From assembly GCF_001315105.1 (NCBI RefSeq), contig NZ_BAZR01000033.1, positions 1 to 59,504 of the forward strand: a stretch of 59,504 nucleotides of DNA. The letters are read 5' to 3'. Of this stretch, positions 34,097 through 44,144 are shown in pieces; positions within the stretch are counted from its first letter, which is position 1; each line of letters opens with the position of its first letter. The stretch is from Paenibacillus sp. JCM 10914. Lineage in GTDB: Bacteria; Bacillota; Bacilli; Paenibacillales; Paenibacillaceae. The notes under the pieces are model-generated. The model saw only the letters and a program-made list of their open reading frames with translations. It did not search any database and was not told where the DNA came from. Made by a program: the position numbers and the translations under genes.

Positions 34097-34882
34097 ATGA
34101 AAACCTCCCGGTTCACAGTGAAAAGCAAATGGACCAAAACCAAGCTCCTGCAGCGTCAGCAGGAATTAACGAAGTTCGTTCCCGCTACCAAGCTATTCTC
34201 TCGTCGGCATCTGCTTGACATGCTGAAGCGCTACCGCATGGTATACGTAAAACCCGATGTCGGTTCACAAGGCAAAGGCGTCATGCGCGTGGAGAAGGAT
34301 GGGGCCGCATTTTCGTATCAGAACGGCGTAACGACGTCGTCATTCCGTACTTTCGATGGATTGTTCCGCTCCCTGAGCCAGCAGATCGGCAGCAAGCGCT
34401 ACTTAATCCAGCAAGGGATTCATCTGTTAACGTACGAAGATCGTCCCTTCGACCTGCGGGTCATGATTCAGCGAAATCCCACACGGGAGTGGGAAGCTAC
34501 CGGAACGGTAGGACGCGTCGCTCATCCGCGGAAAGCGGTCACTAACGGCAGTCAAGGCGGTACGATCTACGCAGCGGACCATCTGATTCGGGCGAATGCG
34601 AGTGAATCCAGGACAGAGGAACTTCTGGAAGAGATCGATCGGATTGCGCTGTCTGTGGCTACCCAAATGAGCCAGACCTATCCGGCATTAAACGAACTCG
34701 GACTCGACCTAGCTATGGATCGAGACCTCACACCCTGGATACTCGAAGTGAATACACTTCCCGACCCATGTCCGTTTACGAAATTGAAGGATCAAACCAC
34801 GATTCAGCGAATCATAGCTTATGGCAAAAAATACGGAAGGCGGTATCCGCTTAACTGTACGAAATCGAAACAGGGTGAATAG
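34097..34882 (+). CDS. YheC/YheD-like ATP-grasp protein
   Basis: A 261-residue ATP-grasp protein: the nucleotide-binding YVKPDVGSQGKGVMRVEK, the DRPFDLRVMIQ metal-ligand strand and the end motif WILEVNTLPDPCPF are characteristic. It is shorter than YheC/YheD (about 360-450 residues) and matches only their ATP-grasp half; those proteins are associated with endospore coats. ATP-grasp enzymes form amide or peptide bonds from carboxyl phosphates. It is divergent from the Dap cassette by 163 bases, so a functional link (such as dapdiamide-type amide formation) is possible but not shown. RBS GAGGT lies before the ATG. Confidence 0.75.
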   Translation: MKTSRFTVKSKWTKTKLLQRQQELTKFVPATKLFSRRHLLDMLKRYRMVYVKPDVGSQGKGVMRVEKDGAAFSYQNGVTTSSFRTFDGLFRSLSQQIGSKRYLIQQGIHLLTYEDRPFDLRVMIQRNPTREWEATGTVGRVAHPRKAVTNGSQGGTIYAADHLIRANASESRTEELLEEIDRIALSVATQMSQTYPALNELGLDLAMDRDLTPWILEVNTLPDPCPFTKLKDQTTIQRIIAYGKKYGRRYPLNCTKSKQGE

Positions 34883-34986
34883 CATCAAAAACGGCTATTA
34901 AGAATTGAATCTCTTGCTATCTTAATAATGCCTGTTCACGTACAATGGTTACTATAATTATAGGTAGTGAGGAGAAGGTGGTACGC

Positions 34987-35460
34987 ATGTCTTATGTAGC
35001 GTCCGGGATGACGACAGCGCTCGCAAAAGAAATTCTGCAATGGAAGTACGAGTCCCCCTATGATCTGTATAATCAGGATGAAGATGAAGAGTCGTTGCAG
35101 GAGCTGTTGGAGCAGCCTTATACCGCCGTATTGAATGAAACGGGTCAACTGGTCGGATTCTTCTGTGTCGGCGTTGCCGCCCAAGTACCGGCAGGTGTCC
35201 AGCTGGGCGTATATGATAAGAATCAAATCGATCTTGGCATTGGAATGCTTCCGGCTCTGACGGGACAGGGCCGTGGGCGTGAGTTCTTCACATTCGTCCT
35301 GAAGTCCATCTCGCAGTTGCACGATCCCCCATCCTTCCGGTTAACCGTAGCTGAATTTAATACCCGCGCCATCGCATTGTACACAGCTGCTGGTTTTGTT
35401 CAAACGGCGACATTCTCTAATGGAAGCCATACGTTCATCACAATGGAGAAATTTACTTAA
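34987..35460 (+). CDS. GNAT-family N-acetyltransferase
   Basis: A 157-residue GNAT. The acetyl-CoA loop is LGIGMLPALTGQGRGREFF (Q/RxxGxG/A as QGRG), and the preceding beta strand shows VGFFCVGVAA. The end (NTRAIALYTAAGFVQTATF) is the usual GNAT motif B. The acceptor is unknown; the small size fits RimI-like or antibiotic-type acetyltransferases. ATG at 34987 is preceded by AAGGTGG; an upstream ATG is in the leader. A strong terminator closes it. Confidence 0.88.
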   Translation: MSYVASGMTTALAKEILQWKYESPYDLYNQDEDEESLQELLEQPYTAVLNETGQLVGFFCVGVAAQVPAGVQLGVYDKNQIDLGIGMLPALTGQGRGREFFTFVLKSISQLHDPPSFRLTVAEFNTRAIALYTAAGFVQTATFSNGSHTFITMEKFT

Positions 35461-35468
35461 CAGACAAA

Positions 35469-35500
35469 GACCCCTTAAGACGTTGAAATCTTAAGGGGTC
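35469..35500 (+). terminator. Terminator of the GNAT gene
   Basis: GACCCCTTAAGA and its exact complement (35489-35500) make a 12-bp stem, followed by TTGCTTTAGTT. It also separates the gene from the minus-strand gene at 35522. Confidence 0.85.
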
Positions 35501-35521
35501 TTGCTTTAGTTCGTTTCAATA

Positions 35522-35743
35522 TCAATACGGCGTATTGCCGGATTGAGACGTATTGCCCGATGCAAACCCTTTGAACAGCGTAGGTACGCCGGAATACCGC
35601 GTGTTGACGATCCGCCCCGTCGTTGTGCCGCTGTCCGTTCTCAGAATGGCATCCTTCACTTGGGAAATGTCACTGTTCTCCACGTTCATAACCACTTTGA
35701 ACCAAGGCAGCCCCTCCATCGGGCTGCCTTGTTGGTTAAGCAT
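35522..35743 (-). CDS. Hypothetical protein, 73 residues
   Basis: This short frame (start MLNQQGSPMEGLPWFKVVMN, end NTSQSGNTPY) overlaps the stop codon of the GyrI-like gene in a TAATG arrangement, the usual sign of translational coupling. A compact beta-rich sequence with no membrane segment or recognised motif follows. It is probably a real small gene of the GyrI-like operon, but the coding case rests on the overlap alone; a shadow of noncoding DNA is still possible. Confidence 0.5.
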   Translation of the reverse strand: MLNQQGSPMEGLPWFKVVMNVENSDISQVKDAILRTDSGTTTGRIVNTRYSGVPTLFKGFASGNTSQSGNTPY

Positions 35744-36249
35744 TATTGGATTGCAATGTACACGTCAACCACCGTATGTTCCGGATCAAATGTCTGCATG
35801 TCATAGCACTCATAGTCTCCGGTAAACGTCCTGGTTTCCTCTGCATGCTCGAAATAACTCCAAATTTCATACCACAGCTGAGGTACAATTTCCATGATGG
35901 GGCCGCGTCTGCTCCGAAATACTAAATATTTGGATGCAGGAACGACTGCCTCCAGCAAGGCCTCGGAGGATGATGTCGCTTCTCCCTCCTCCATCTGCTG
36001 GCCGATAATCAAGGTATAGGCGCCGGACGCGTCACTTTCGTAATCGGTGTATAGGGCGTAAATCGATGAATCCTTGTCGGATGATGAACGGGGCGTTCCA
36101 CTCCGAAAATATCGTTCCCACAATAGCGGGATTTTCCTTTGTGGGCCAGCCTCTGTCTCATTCGACGTTCTGACACCCACACCCAGAATACGAAAGGCAG
36201 AACCTACCTTGATAGATCTTTCGCCGTACTTCTTATCACTCTGACTCAT
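35743..36249 (-). CDS. GyrI-like (AraC effector-binding) domain protein
   Basis: A 168-residue stand-alone GyrI-like/SHS2 domain: core SSIYALYTDYESDASGAYTLIIG, SKYLVFRSRRGPIMEIVPQLWYEIWSYF, and the final strand TVVDVYIAIQ. Such proteins bind cationic or aromatic small molecules, and some hydrolyse pollutants. ATG at 36249 has a GGAGGAAG RBS. It overlaps the 73-residue gene at 35743 and is followed upstream (36305) by a WYL regulator transcribed the same way, a combination often seen in Bacillales. Confidence 0.8.
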   Translation of the reverse strand: MSQSDKKYGERSIKVGSAFRILGVGVRTSNETEAGPQRKIPLLWERYFRSGTPRSSSDKDSSIYALYTDYESDASGAYTLIIGQQMEEGEATSSSEALLEAVVPASKYLVFRSRRGPIMEIVPQLWYEIWSYFEHAEETRTFTGDYECYDMQTFDPEHTVVDVYIAIQ

Positions 36250-36304
36250 ACTGCTTCCTCCTTAAGATGGATATAACTCCATTCTAAAGAGGTAACCTGG
36301 ACAT

Positions 36305-37255
36305 CTATCTGTCTTGGTTATCGTAGCGTTGCAAAATCAACCGTGCACGCCTCTGAATCTCCGCAGCTGCCTCGGTCGGAGATTCGATCTTCACGTGATC
36401 ACCAAAACTTAAAATCATGCCGTAGAACCACTCATCCAGCCGATAGGACACCTGGACACGTATGGAGCCTTCCAAGCTGTATGTGATAAGATGCGGTGGA
36501 AACATATCTGCTACCCGTTGACCCACCGTCGTATCGAACAACAACGCGACTTCTTGCTCCCGAGTTTCCGACCATGCAGGCTCCCACTCCAATCGCTCCA
36601 TACTCGAAACGGGCTTCGGACCGAACGTCTGATTCAGAACCTCCATATCCTGCATACGTGACAATCGAAAGATGCGCTGATCTTCGCGCTCCAGGCAAAA
36701 GGCGTGCAGATACCACACATTCCCCTTCAGTATCAACGATGCAGGCTCCACCGTTCTTCGTTCGTGATCGCCCTTCACATCAATGTATCTCATCGTAACC
36801 CTGTGCTTATCTTGTATGGCCTGTCTCAGCAAACTCACCGTTGATTTCATTCCTTGACGCTGACCCCAGGGCTGAAAATCCATGACGATGGCTTCATGAC
36901 GATCTTCGACGTCCAGCCCCTGCTCAACGCGATGAAGCAGCGACTTCACCTTCTCCAGCAGCATGCTCACCTGCGTATCATCCAACGCACGGCTCAAACC
37001 CTTGACGGCCATAACAAGCGAACTCATCTCTTCACGTGACAACCAATACTTATCGATCGTGTAATGCTCCATAATCTCAAATCCACCGGCCATTCCTTGG
37101 TGTGCGATGATCGGTATTCCGGCTTGGGACAAGGTATCCATATCTCGATATATCGTTTTGCTGGAGACCTCGAACCGCTCGGCGAGTTCATTCGCACTCA
37201 ATCTTCCTCTATTCAGAAGGAGGACGGTAATGGCTAATAGCCGATCTATTTTCAT
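36305..37255 (-). CDS. YafY/PafC-type WYL-domain regulator
   Basis: About 316 residues. An N-terminal DeoR-like HTH (RLSANELAERFEVSSKTIYRDMDTL) is followed by a WYL domain (RVTMRYIDVKG, NVWYLHAFCLERED, IFRLSRM) and the C-terminal WCX region (RVQVSYRLDEWFYGMILSFGDHVK). WYL domains sense ligands such as nucleic acids or small molecules. ATG at 37255 (AAAGGA 7 bases upstream) is preferred to the one six codons earlier. It probably controls the GyrI-like gene that follows it, 55 bases away. Confidence 0.88.
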   Translation of the reverse strand: MKIDRLLAITVLLLNRGRLSANELAERFEVSSKTIYRDMDTLSQAGIPIIAHQGMAGGFEIMEHYTIDKYWLSREEMSSLVMAVKGLSRALDDTQVSMLLEKVKSLLHRVEQGLDVEDRHEAIVMDFQPWGQRQGMKSTVSLLRQAIQDKHRVTMRYIDVKGDHERRTVEPASLILKGNVWYLHAFCLEREDQRIFRLSRMQDMEVLNQTFGPKPVSSMERLEWEPAWSETREQEVALLFDTTVGQRVADMFPPHLITYSLEGSIRVQVSYRLDEWFYGMILSFGDHVKIESPTEAAAEIQRRARLILQRYDNQDR

Positions 37256-37491
37256 CCCATACTTTCCTTTCATCCTTCATTCTGTAGGCGCTTCCTTAAT
37301 TCAAGCTTAACAGACCTGTAATCCGTTCATGTAATGGTAAAGCTGGATTTAGTTCTTATTCATACCGCTGTGCTACAATCAATAAGCACAAGCAAGTGAA
37401 GCGCAGCTTGAAACGCTCTTCCCTTCACAACGTAGACATACATATGAAGTTACATTTCATGACTCGACTAAACATCAAGGAGGAAATCATC

Positions 37492-37977
37492 ATGGACCAT
37501 CGACTGGACGCGATGCAACGATGCCACCCCCATTATGTCAAGGTGTCTCGCATTAGCGGCATCATCACAGATGGTACGATCTTGCTAACCGCCATTGCTT
37601 ATTCCATACTGGCCTTACTGTTCGAATGGACTTGGATCCCGGTTTGGATCGCGCTCGGGCTGTTGGCATTCAGTACATGGCTCAACTGGATGATCCCGGC
37701 GTTCATCTACAGGCAGTTCGGGTTTAAGATCAGCGAAGAGGAATTGGAACTCCGATCCGGCTGGATCTGGCTGCGAGATACCATCGTTCCGATGACGCGC
37801 ATCCAGCATGTGGAGTTAGAACGGGGGCCTTTGCTCCGCAAGTATGGTTTAGCCAAGATTAAGGTTGTGACCGCGGCGACAACACATGTCATCCTGGCGC
37901 TGGAACTGGAAGAAGCGAGAATTTGAAGAAGCAGATTGGCGAGTTGGCGAAGGTAGTCGATCATGAAGAATAAACCG
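37492..37977 (+). CDS. ydbS: YdbS-like bacterial PH-domain protein (frameshifted)
   Basis: About 161 residues with two transmembrane helices (GTILLTAIAYSILALLF; WIPVWIALGLLAFSTWL) and a bPH2 domain (FKISEEELELRSGWIWLRDTIVPM). Homologue of B. subtilis YdbS, which works with YdbT and protects against amylolysin-type bacteriocins. The frame breaks at 37917, where one G (GCG GAG AAT TTG AAG AAG) gives ELEEAENLKKQIGELAKVVDHEE, ending at 37977 and overlapping the YdbT start. ATG at 37492 has a near-ideal RBS (AAGGAGG). Confidence 0.82.
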
Positions 37978-39567
37978 ACCCAACTGCATAAACTGTATAT
38001 CGTATTCCCGCTGATTGGCAGCATTAAATCCCTGGTGCCGTTAGCGATCCTATTGTCCATTCGCTTCCTGAACAATTCTTCGCTGCACGAATTTCCATGG
38101 TTCTGGGCTGGATGTATCCTGGTGGTGGTCGCTTCGCTGCTGCTTCTTTACGGATATCTGAGTTGGAAGCGGTTTGTCTACTCGCTGGAGGAGGATAAAA
38201 TCCTAATTCGCCGCGGGATATTGTTCCGCGAGGAGCTATCCATTTATACAGGACGGATTCATTCCATGAATATGGAGCAGCCGCTTGTGCAACGAATCTT
38301 CGGGTTAACGCAGGCTCGAATCGAGACCCCAGGCAAAAGCAAGGACGGCGGGATACTCCCGGCCATCTCCAACGAAGAGGGAGAGCGGCTCCAACGCTGG
38401 TTACGTGAGCGCACTCGCAGTCAAGAAACGGTGACGCCGCTTGAGCCTTCAGATCCACAACAAGCAGTCCATCCAATAGGCGATGCGACCCTAGCGGATG
38501 CGGGCACTCGGCCGGACGAACTCCCTGTTGAGGCACCTGCTCGCGCAATTCCGGAAGCACTAGAAGAGGAACGTAGCACCCTGTTGAAGCTATCCTCCGG
38601 GCGTCTGCTCATCGCGGCGCTCACGTCGCCGAACTTCTCGCTGGCCCTTGCGTTTGTCGGCGGTGTGCTGTCGTTTGCCGACGATCTGCTGCCCGATCAA
38701 ATCTATCAAAGCGTATTCCAACAGGCAGGCACGCTGCTGCTCGGCAGCTGGATGCTGATCGCTGTAGCTGTGCTGATCCTGTCCTGGTTGTTGTCAGGTG
38801 TCTTGTATACCATAAAATATGCCGGATTTACCGTGGAGCGAATCGGTAAGCAAATTTCGGTCAGTTGCGGCTTACTCGATCGCAAGAGACTCTTGTTCTC
38901 GCCGGAGCGAGTACTTGCAATTACCGTCAAAGAAGGGATATTCCGCCGGTTATTCGGATATGCGGAGGTCAAGGTGCACGTACTCACCTCCGAATCGGAG
39001 AAGCACTTTCTGCTTCATCCCTTGCTGAAGACGGACCAGATCGCGGCATTGCTGGAATCCGTAACGCCGCAATTCAAAGCCCATTCCATAACCTCTGCTC
39101 CGCCCGCACGTGCACGGTGGATCTACTTGCGTTGGAACCTGGCCTTTGCTGCCGCGGCAAGTGCAGCAGGAATCTGGTATTTCGATCGCTTCGGCTGGCT
39201 GACGCTGTTGCTGCTTCCCTTGGCCTTAATCGGCGGTCTGATGTCTCATCGCGACTCCGGCATGAATCTATCCGACAAGCAGCTTACGATCCGCAGTCGG
39301 TTCATTGCGCTCACCACCAGATATGTCAGACGTCCACAAATTTTGACATTGGAGATTAACGGCACGCGTCGACAGCGGCGGCGGAAGCTTTTATCCTTAA
39401 AGACGAATATGATTTTCAGTGAAATCAACGTTAACTTGAAGGGAATGGAGCAAGAGGACATGGAGAGGGTGCGAACCTGGTTCCAACATAGAAGAGGTGT
39501 AAACCCCGTTCATCCAGAACCGCAGACTCACACCCCTTTCGTAGATCCTAACTTGCACTCTTCTTAA
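37963..39567 (+). CDS. ydbT: YdbT-like bacterial PH-domain membrane protein
   Basis: A 534-residue membrane protein with repeated PH-like domains (DKILIRRGILFREELSIYTGRIHSMNMEQPLVQRIFG; ISVSCGLLDRKRLLFSPERVLAITVKEG) between about eight transmembrane helices. Homologue of B. subtilis YdbT, partner of YdbS. The insert at about residues 160-210 is a hydrophilic linker of low complexity. The gene starts within the 3' end of ydbS when the frameshift is repaired, so the two are coupled. Its 3' end overlaps the convergent TVP38 gene by 20 bases. Confidence 0.85.
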   Translation: MKNKPTQLHKLYIVFPLIGSIKSLVPLAILLSIRFLNNSSLHEFPWFWAGCILVVVASLLLLYGYLSWKRFVYSLEEDKILIRRGILFREELSIYTGRIHSMNMEQPLVQRIFGLTQARIETPGKSKDGGILPAISNEEGERLQRWLRERTRSQETVTPLEPSDPQQAVHPIGDATLADAGTRPDELPVEAPARAIPEALEEERSTLLKLSSGRLLIAALTSPNFSLALAFVGGVLSFADDLLPDQIYQSVFQQAGTLLLGSWMLIAVAVLILSWLLSGVLYTIKYAGFTVERIGKQISVSCGLLDRKRLLFSPERVLAITVKEGIFRRLFGYAEVKVHVLTSESEKHFLLHPLLKTDQIAALLESVTPQFKAHSITSAPPARARWIYLRWNLAFAAAASAAGIWYFDRFGWLTLLLLPLALIGGLMSHRDSGMNLSDKQLTIRSRFIALTTRYVRRPQILTLEINGTRRQRRRKLLSLKTNMIFSEINVNLKGMEQEDMERVRTWFQHRRGVNPVHPEPQTHTPFVDPNLHSS

Positions 39568-40180
39568 CTCTCCCGCCAACGCCGGACCATTTATAGATGA
39601 GCAGCGTCAGCGTGAGAAATACCCCATACACCCCGATGGTCATGACGATATTCGATGGATCTGTCATTAGATTATCACCGACCATCGAGAACAGCAGCAT
39701 CGCGGGAATCTTGCCGAGCGCGGATGCAACGGTATACGCGGTGAAAGAAACTTTGCTTAAAGCAGCGTATACGTTAATAATGATCGAAGGAATAAAGGGA
39801 ATGAGACGTGAGAACAGAATCGTTAAGAACGCATTCCGCTCAAACATTGAGGTCACTTTTCCCAGACGGTTGTATCGATGCAGAATGCGGTTCCCCCATT
39901 CCTGATATCCGTATCGGATGAACATGAACATCAGGATGGAAGCCGCTGTTGAGCCGACCCAGGTAATCACCCCGCCGAGAACGGGTCCCAAGGCCGCGCC
40001 GATAACACCGCCTACGATCGGATAAGGTATCACCGGGAATAAGGCCATGACAATCGCCATCAAGACGATAAGCAGTAAATGATCCGCAGCCTGGAACCAT
40101 GACAGGATTGCGTCACCATACGCGTAGATCAAGCCACCGATGGCAACATACATCAGGGCCATTACAAATTTCTTGACCAT
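39548..40180 (-). CDS. TVP38/TMEM64-family membrane protein (VTT/DedA-like)
   Basis: About 210 residues with five or six hydrophobic helices and the family core VIPYPIVGGVIGAALGPVLGGVITWVGS, then NAFLTILFSRLIPFIPSIIINVYAAL. DedA/TVP38 proteins are thought to scramble or flip phospholipids or carriers and support membrane homeostasis. ATG at 40180 has GGAGTGTGG upstream; a longer frame lacks an RBS. It converges with ydbT. Confidence 0.88.
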   Translation of the reverse strand: MVKKFVMALMYVAIGGLIYAYGDAILSWFQAADHLLLIVLMAIVMALFPVIPYPIVGGVIGAALGPVLGGVITWVGSTAASILMFMFIRYGYQEWGNRILHRYNRLGKVTSMFERNAFLTILFSRLIPFIPSIIINVYAALSKVSFTAYTVASALGKIPAMLLFSMVGDNLMTDPSNIVMTIGVYGVFLTLTLLIYKWSGVGGRVKKSAS

Positions 40181-40242
40181 GCACCACACTCCATGTTGTA
40201 ATGCACCTATTGTACCATGAACGCTGAAAGTGGACGAACACA

Positions 40243-40281
40243 AAGGGACATGCCGCAAACTAACTGCGCGACATGCCCCTT
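40243..40281. terminator. Bidirectional terminator
   Basis: AAGGGACATGCCGCA and TGCGCGACATGCCCCTT form a long stem. T-runs flank both sides (TTTTTC on plus, TTTG on minus). It ends the GHL10 SLH gene. Confidence 0.75.
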
Positions 40282-40289
40282 TTTCTTAC

Positions 40290-43200
40290 TTACAGATTCA
40301 ACAAATTAAATATAATAACTGCTGCCTGTGCACGAGTAGCTGTCCCTTTCGGAGTAAACAAATCCCCCCCTGTTCCCTGGATGACGCCTTGCTCCGCCAA
40401 TAAGGCTACAGCCTCTCTAGCATAGCTGGCTATACGGATGCTGTCTTTGAATTTCGCTAAAGCTGCATTTTCATTTTCTACACGTATACCTGTTAATAGC
40501 CTAAGCGCACTGGCGCTCATGATTGCCATTTCTTCACGAGTGATCGGGCGGTTCGGTTCAAACTTCCCGCCACCCACACCTTGAGCAAGCCCTGCTTCAA
40601 CCGCAGCAGCTATCACCACATAATGCCAGTCGGATTCGTTTACATCAACAAATTCAAGATCCGCCACTCCACTCAGATGAAAAGCACGAACGAGCATGGC
40701 TAGAAACTCAGCCCGGGTCACAGACTTCTGAGGTTGAAATAAACCCGTGCCCGTGCCTTCAACAACCCCAATAGATGCAAGCTTCTCAATAGCCTCTGAC
40801 GCCCAACTAACGTTGGCCAGATCGTTAAATATCGGCCCCGCAGGTGTAACTGGCGGCGATATCGGTGGAGTCACTGGGGGAGTGACCGTTGGAGTCACCG
40901 GTGGTGTGATCGGTGGATTTGGACTACTTGGTGAGGTCGCTGGCGGATCAACTGGTGCCAGGATGTCACCTTTCGCCGTGATCGTGGTCGCTGGGCTCGC
41001 TCCACTCTCGTTATGCAGCCTGTCCAGCGCGGTAACGACATAGGTGTACTGCTGATTCTTGACGATGGATGAATCAACATAGTTCTGTTGCTGGCCTGCC
41101 GTTTTCCGGAAGGTGCCCAGCAGATGAGACGGATCATTCAGTTGGCCGGCGCTGTTTCCGTCGAAGCGGTAAACCGCATAATAGGTCTCATCATCCGATG
41201 CCGTCCATGTCAATTTCACGGCATCCGAAACGTAGGCTGCTTCCAGCCTACTCAAGGCTGCCGGTGCAGTAGAGTCCAGCCATGGCATCGTCGGAATCAA
41301 GGCCGGGTAACGATACAGATCATTCTTCAGTCGATCCGTAAAGCCGAGCGCATTATTCTTGAACCATTTCGAGCTGAAATACATGCTTCCCCGAACTTCC
41401 TCGAAGTTGCGATTGTAGATGACCTGGTTCGGCATCTCTTCCGGGTTCGACCAATCGCCTGCATCTCCGATCTTGTAGACCGCCTGGCCACTATACAGAT
41501 GTACGTTCTTACCTGCGGTCAAGTCGCTCCACCATTCAATCAATTTATCGTATGGGGCTGCTGCGTAACCGATATTCCAATAGATTTGTGGTGTAATATA
41601 ATCGATCCACTCTTCTTCCACCCACTTCTTGGAGTCCGCATAGATCGCGCTGTAACTTTCCAATCCATTGCTCTCGGAACCGGCAGGATCATTCGCTTTA
41701 TTCCTCCAAATACCAAACGGGCTGATACCGAACTTCACATAGCTCTTCTCTGCTTTGATTGCCGCGTTGACGTTCTGGATGAACTGGTTAACGTTGTTCC
41801 TTCTCCAATCGCCTTTGTTGGTGAAGCTGCCTTTATACTGGTTGTACGTATCCTCGTCAGGGAAATCCAATCCGGTTACCGGATACGGGTAGAAATAATC
41901 GTCGAAATGCACCGCATCGATATCATAATTGCGAACAACTTCCATAATGCCGTCGAGTATGAATTGCTGTGCCTCCGGCACACCCGGATTAAAGTACAAC
42001 TTGCCGCCATAGGATTCTACCCAACTCGGATTCTGCCGGGCCGGATGATCCGCCACAAGCTTATTGATATCGGGCTGAAGACTGATGCGATACGGATTGA
42101 ACCAGGCGTGGAATTCCATATTACGGCGATGCACTTCCTCCAGCAAGAAGGCGAGCGGATCATAACCGGGATCTTGGCCCTGCACCCCTGTCAGCCATTC
42201 CGACCAAGGACCATACTCCGATGGATAAAAGGCGTCCGCCGTCGGTTTGATCTGCATGATCACTGCATTCATTCCGGCATCTTCCAACTGATCAAGGAGT
42301 TGAATGAACTGCTGCTTCTGCTGAGCAGGGTCCGTCACCCCTTTCGTTGGCCAATCGATGTTATCCACGGTGGCGATCCAGGCGGCACGCATCTCCGTCT
42401 TCGGCTGCTCGGACACCTCGTTCACCACGATGTACAGCGAACTCGTCTTGCCTTCATAGGTTGCGGTTACTCTTGAAGAACCGATCTGCAAGCCTGTCAC
42501 AACCCCCTTGTCATCCACTGCAACCGCAGCAGGATTAGTACTGGCGTAGGTGACGCCTTCCGTTACCGTTACCGGCTCCTCAATCCAGGAATAGGTCGCG
42601 GACACCCGTGTCTGGAAAGTGTCGCCAACCGTTACGGCCGTCAGCCCCTGAAGCTCGATACTTTGCAGAACCGGAACCGGCTCGGATACCGTAATGGTAT
42701 GCTGGGCGGTGGTTCCTTTATAAGTCGCCGAGATGATGGCCGAGCCCGTTCCTACGGCTGTCAATTGTCCATCGGCCGTTACGGACACCACATGCGGCTG
42801 GTCGCTTACGTATGCAACCTCTTCAGCCAACCAGATCGGATTCGTGTTGTTACCATATACCGAATAAACTACGCTCGCCCTAAGCTTATCGGTAACGCTC
42901 GTTTCCAGATGCAGCGGACCGGACAATAGCAATTCAGTCGGAACTGGAACCTCCTCCATCACATGCAGTTCCATTTGCGCCCTTGGTGCATCCCCATATT
43001 CGGCGGTGATGGTTACCGTCCCGGGCGCCAGAGCCTCGATGGTATCATAGTTAGAACCGGTCACCGTCGCTATGCTCTCATCGCTGCTCGTAAAACGGGG
43101 CCCTGAGGGAAGTAGAGTCGGTTCCTGTTGACCTTCGTACGTTGCATAGACCTGTGGGGTAATGGTCTCACCGACGCCCATCGGTGTTAACCCCCCTATA

Positions 43201-43843
43201 TCCAGCCCATATACGTTAGATGTTGTATAGAAAGCGGTTAGTTGGTCAAAATACACCGTCCCGCTGTTCTTATTCGTATCCTTCAGTTCGGCGATATAGA
43301 TCTGATTCAACTTAAGCGGTGTGGAAATGGAGGCTGGAACGTTAAATTTGACATACTTCCACCCTTTCCAATTAAACCCGGTAGAACCGGTCAAATCCAC
43401 CACATGGTTAACGCCAGCGGCATCTTTAAGCTGTGCCCGCAGCCAATGGTTGCCCTCGTCCCCGTACACCCATACGCCGAAAGCTCTCGGGGTACCAGGG
43501 ATGCTGCGGCCAGCGGTCCCGTCCGGGTCCTTAAAGTTCAAGTAAGCAGCGGAAGTTCCCGTCTCGCCCGTAAAATCATAACTCAGACTGGCTGCGTGAT
43601 AGCCGTAATATACCGGATCGGGTCTGCCGACCAATCCCAATTGAGCACTCCCTCTCACTGCACTGCCAGATACATTCGCTACCGTTTCGAACTCTTCCAC
43701 GACGAAACTCCCCGTACCGAGCGGATCAGCATGTACTTGCGCCAAGGGCCCCAGCCGCTTAAAGCCGTACTAAACATGACGGCGATTGCAAGCGTTAGCG
43801 AAAGCACGGCACTGCTGCATTGAATGCGCCTGTTGGATATCAT
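40290..43843 (-). CDS. S-layer GHL10-family glycosyl hydrolase-like protein (frameshifted)
   Basis: About 1184 residues with the frameshift repaired. Signal peptide MISNRRIQCSSAVLSLTLA; a CBM-like domain (VWVYGDEGNHWLRAQLKD); three BIG2 Ig-like domains; a GHL10 (DUF187/YngK) barrel (AWIATVDNIDWPTKG, FHAWFNPYRIS, AVHFDDYFYPY); an FN3 module; a Pro/Thr linker; three SLH modules at the C-terminus (TRAEFLAMLVRAF). It is exported and bound to secondary wall polymer. GHL10 proteins are predicted to cleave an unidentified glycan. The break is at 43749-43752: one more G in GGGG joins the signal peptide to LAQVHADPLG. The promoter matches that of the 49919 gene. Confidence 0.85.
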
Positions 43844-43991
43844 TCATGAATTCACTCCCCATATATTATTGATTGAGCCTGTGTATAACACTATGAAACC
43901 GTATCCAAACTGAACGGCAACGATCACCTCCTGGTTGTAGAAGTTGTTGAACCAATATAGAACGGCCTTACAGAGATTAATCTCTATCTCT

Positions 43992-44021
43992 ATCATATTG
44001 AAATTTTATTTCAAATATCAA
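43992..44021 (-). promoter_or_regulatory. Promoter with spacer palindrome, GHL10 gene
   Basis: TTGATA, an 18-base spacer and TATGAT; the spacer holds TTTGAAATAAAATTTCAA, a palindrome. Nearly identical to the promoter at 56136-56165, including an upstream AATTCCTGCTA block (44050-44060). The leader would be about 140 nt. The rest of 43844-43991 shows nothing clear. Confidence 0.7.
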
Positions 44022-44095
44022 TAGTTATTATAAAATAATATTTTATAATATTAGCAGGAATTTTCATGGCCGATGACGTAGTCGGCATAAAAAGA

Positions 44096-44128
44096 AGCCG
44101 ATGCGGGAGAAACACTCCCGCATCGGCT
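44096..44128 (-). terminator. Terminator of the double-metallophosphatase gene
   Basis: AGCCGATGCGGGAG pairs perfectly with its complement (14 bp, 5-base loop) and is followed by TCTTTTT on the minus strand. Confidence 0.9.
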
Positions 44129-44144
44129 CTCTAGTCGTTTGAAA

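Noticed and set aside
41088..42476. 462-codon plus-strand open frame
   Set aside because: It is antisense to the GHL10 domain and its composition (rich in R, H, I, C) is not that of a real protein.
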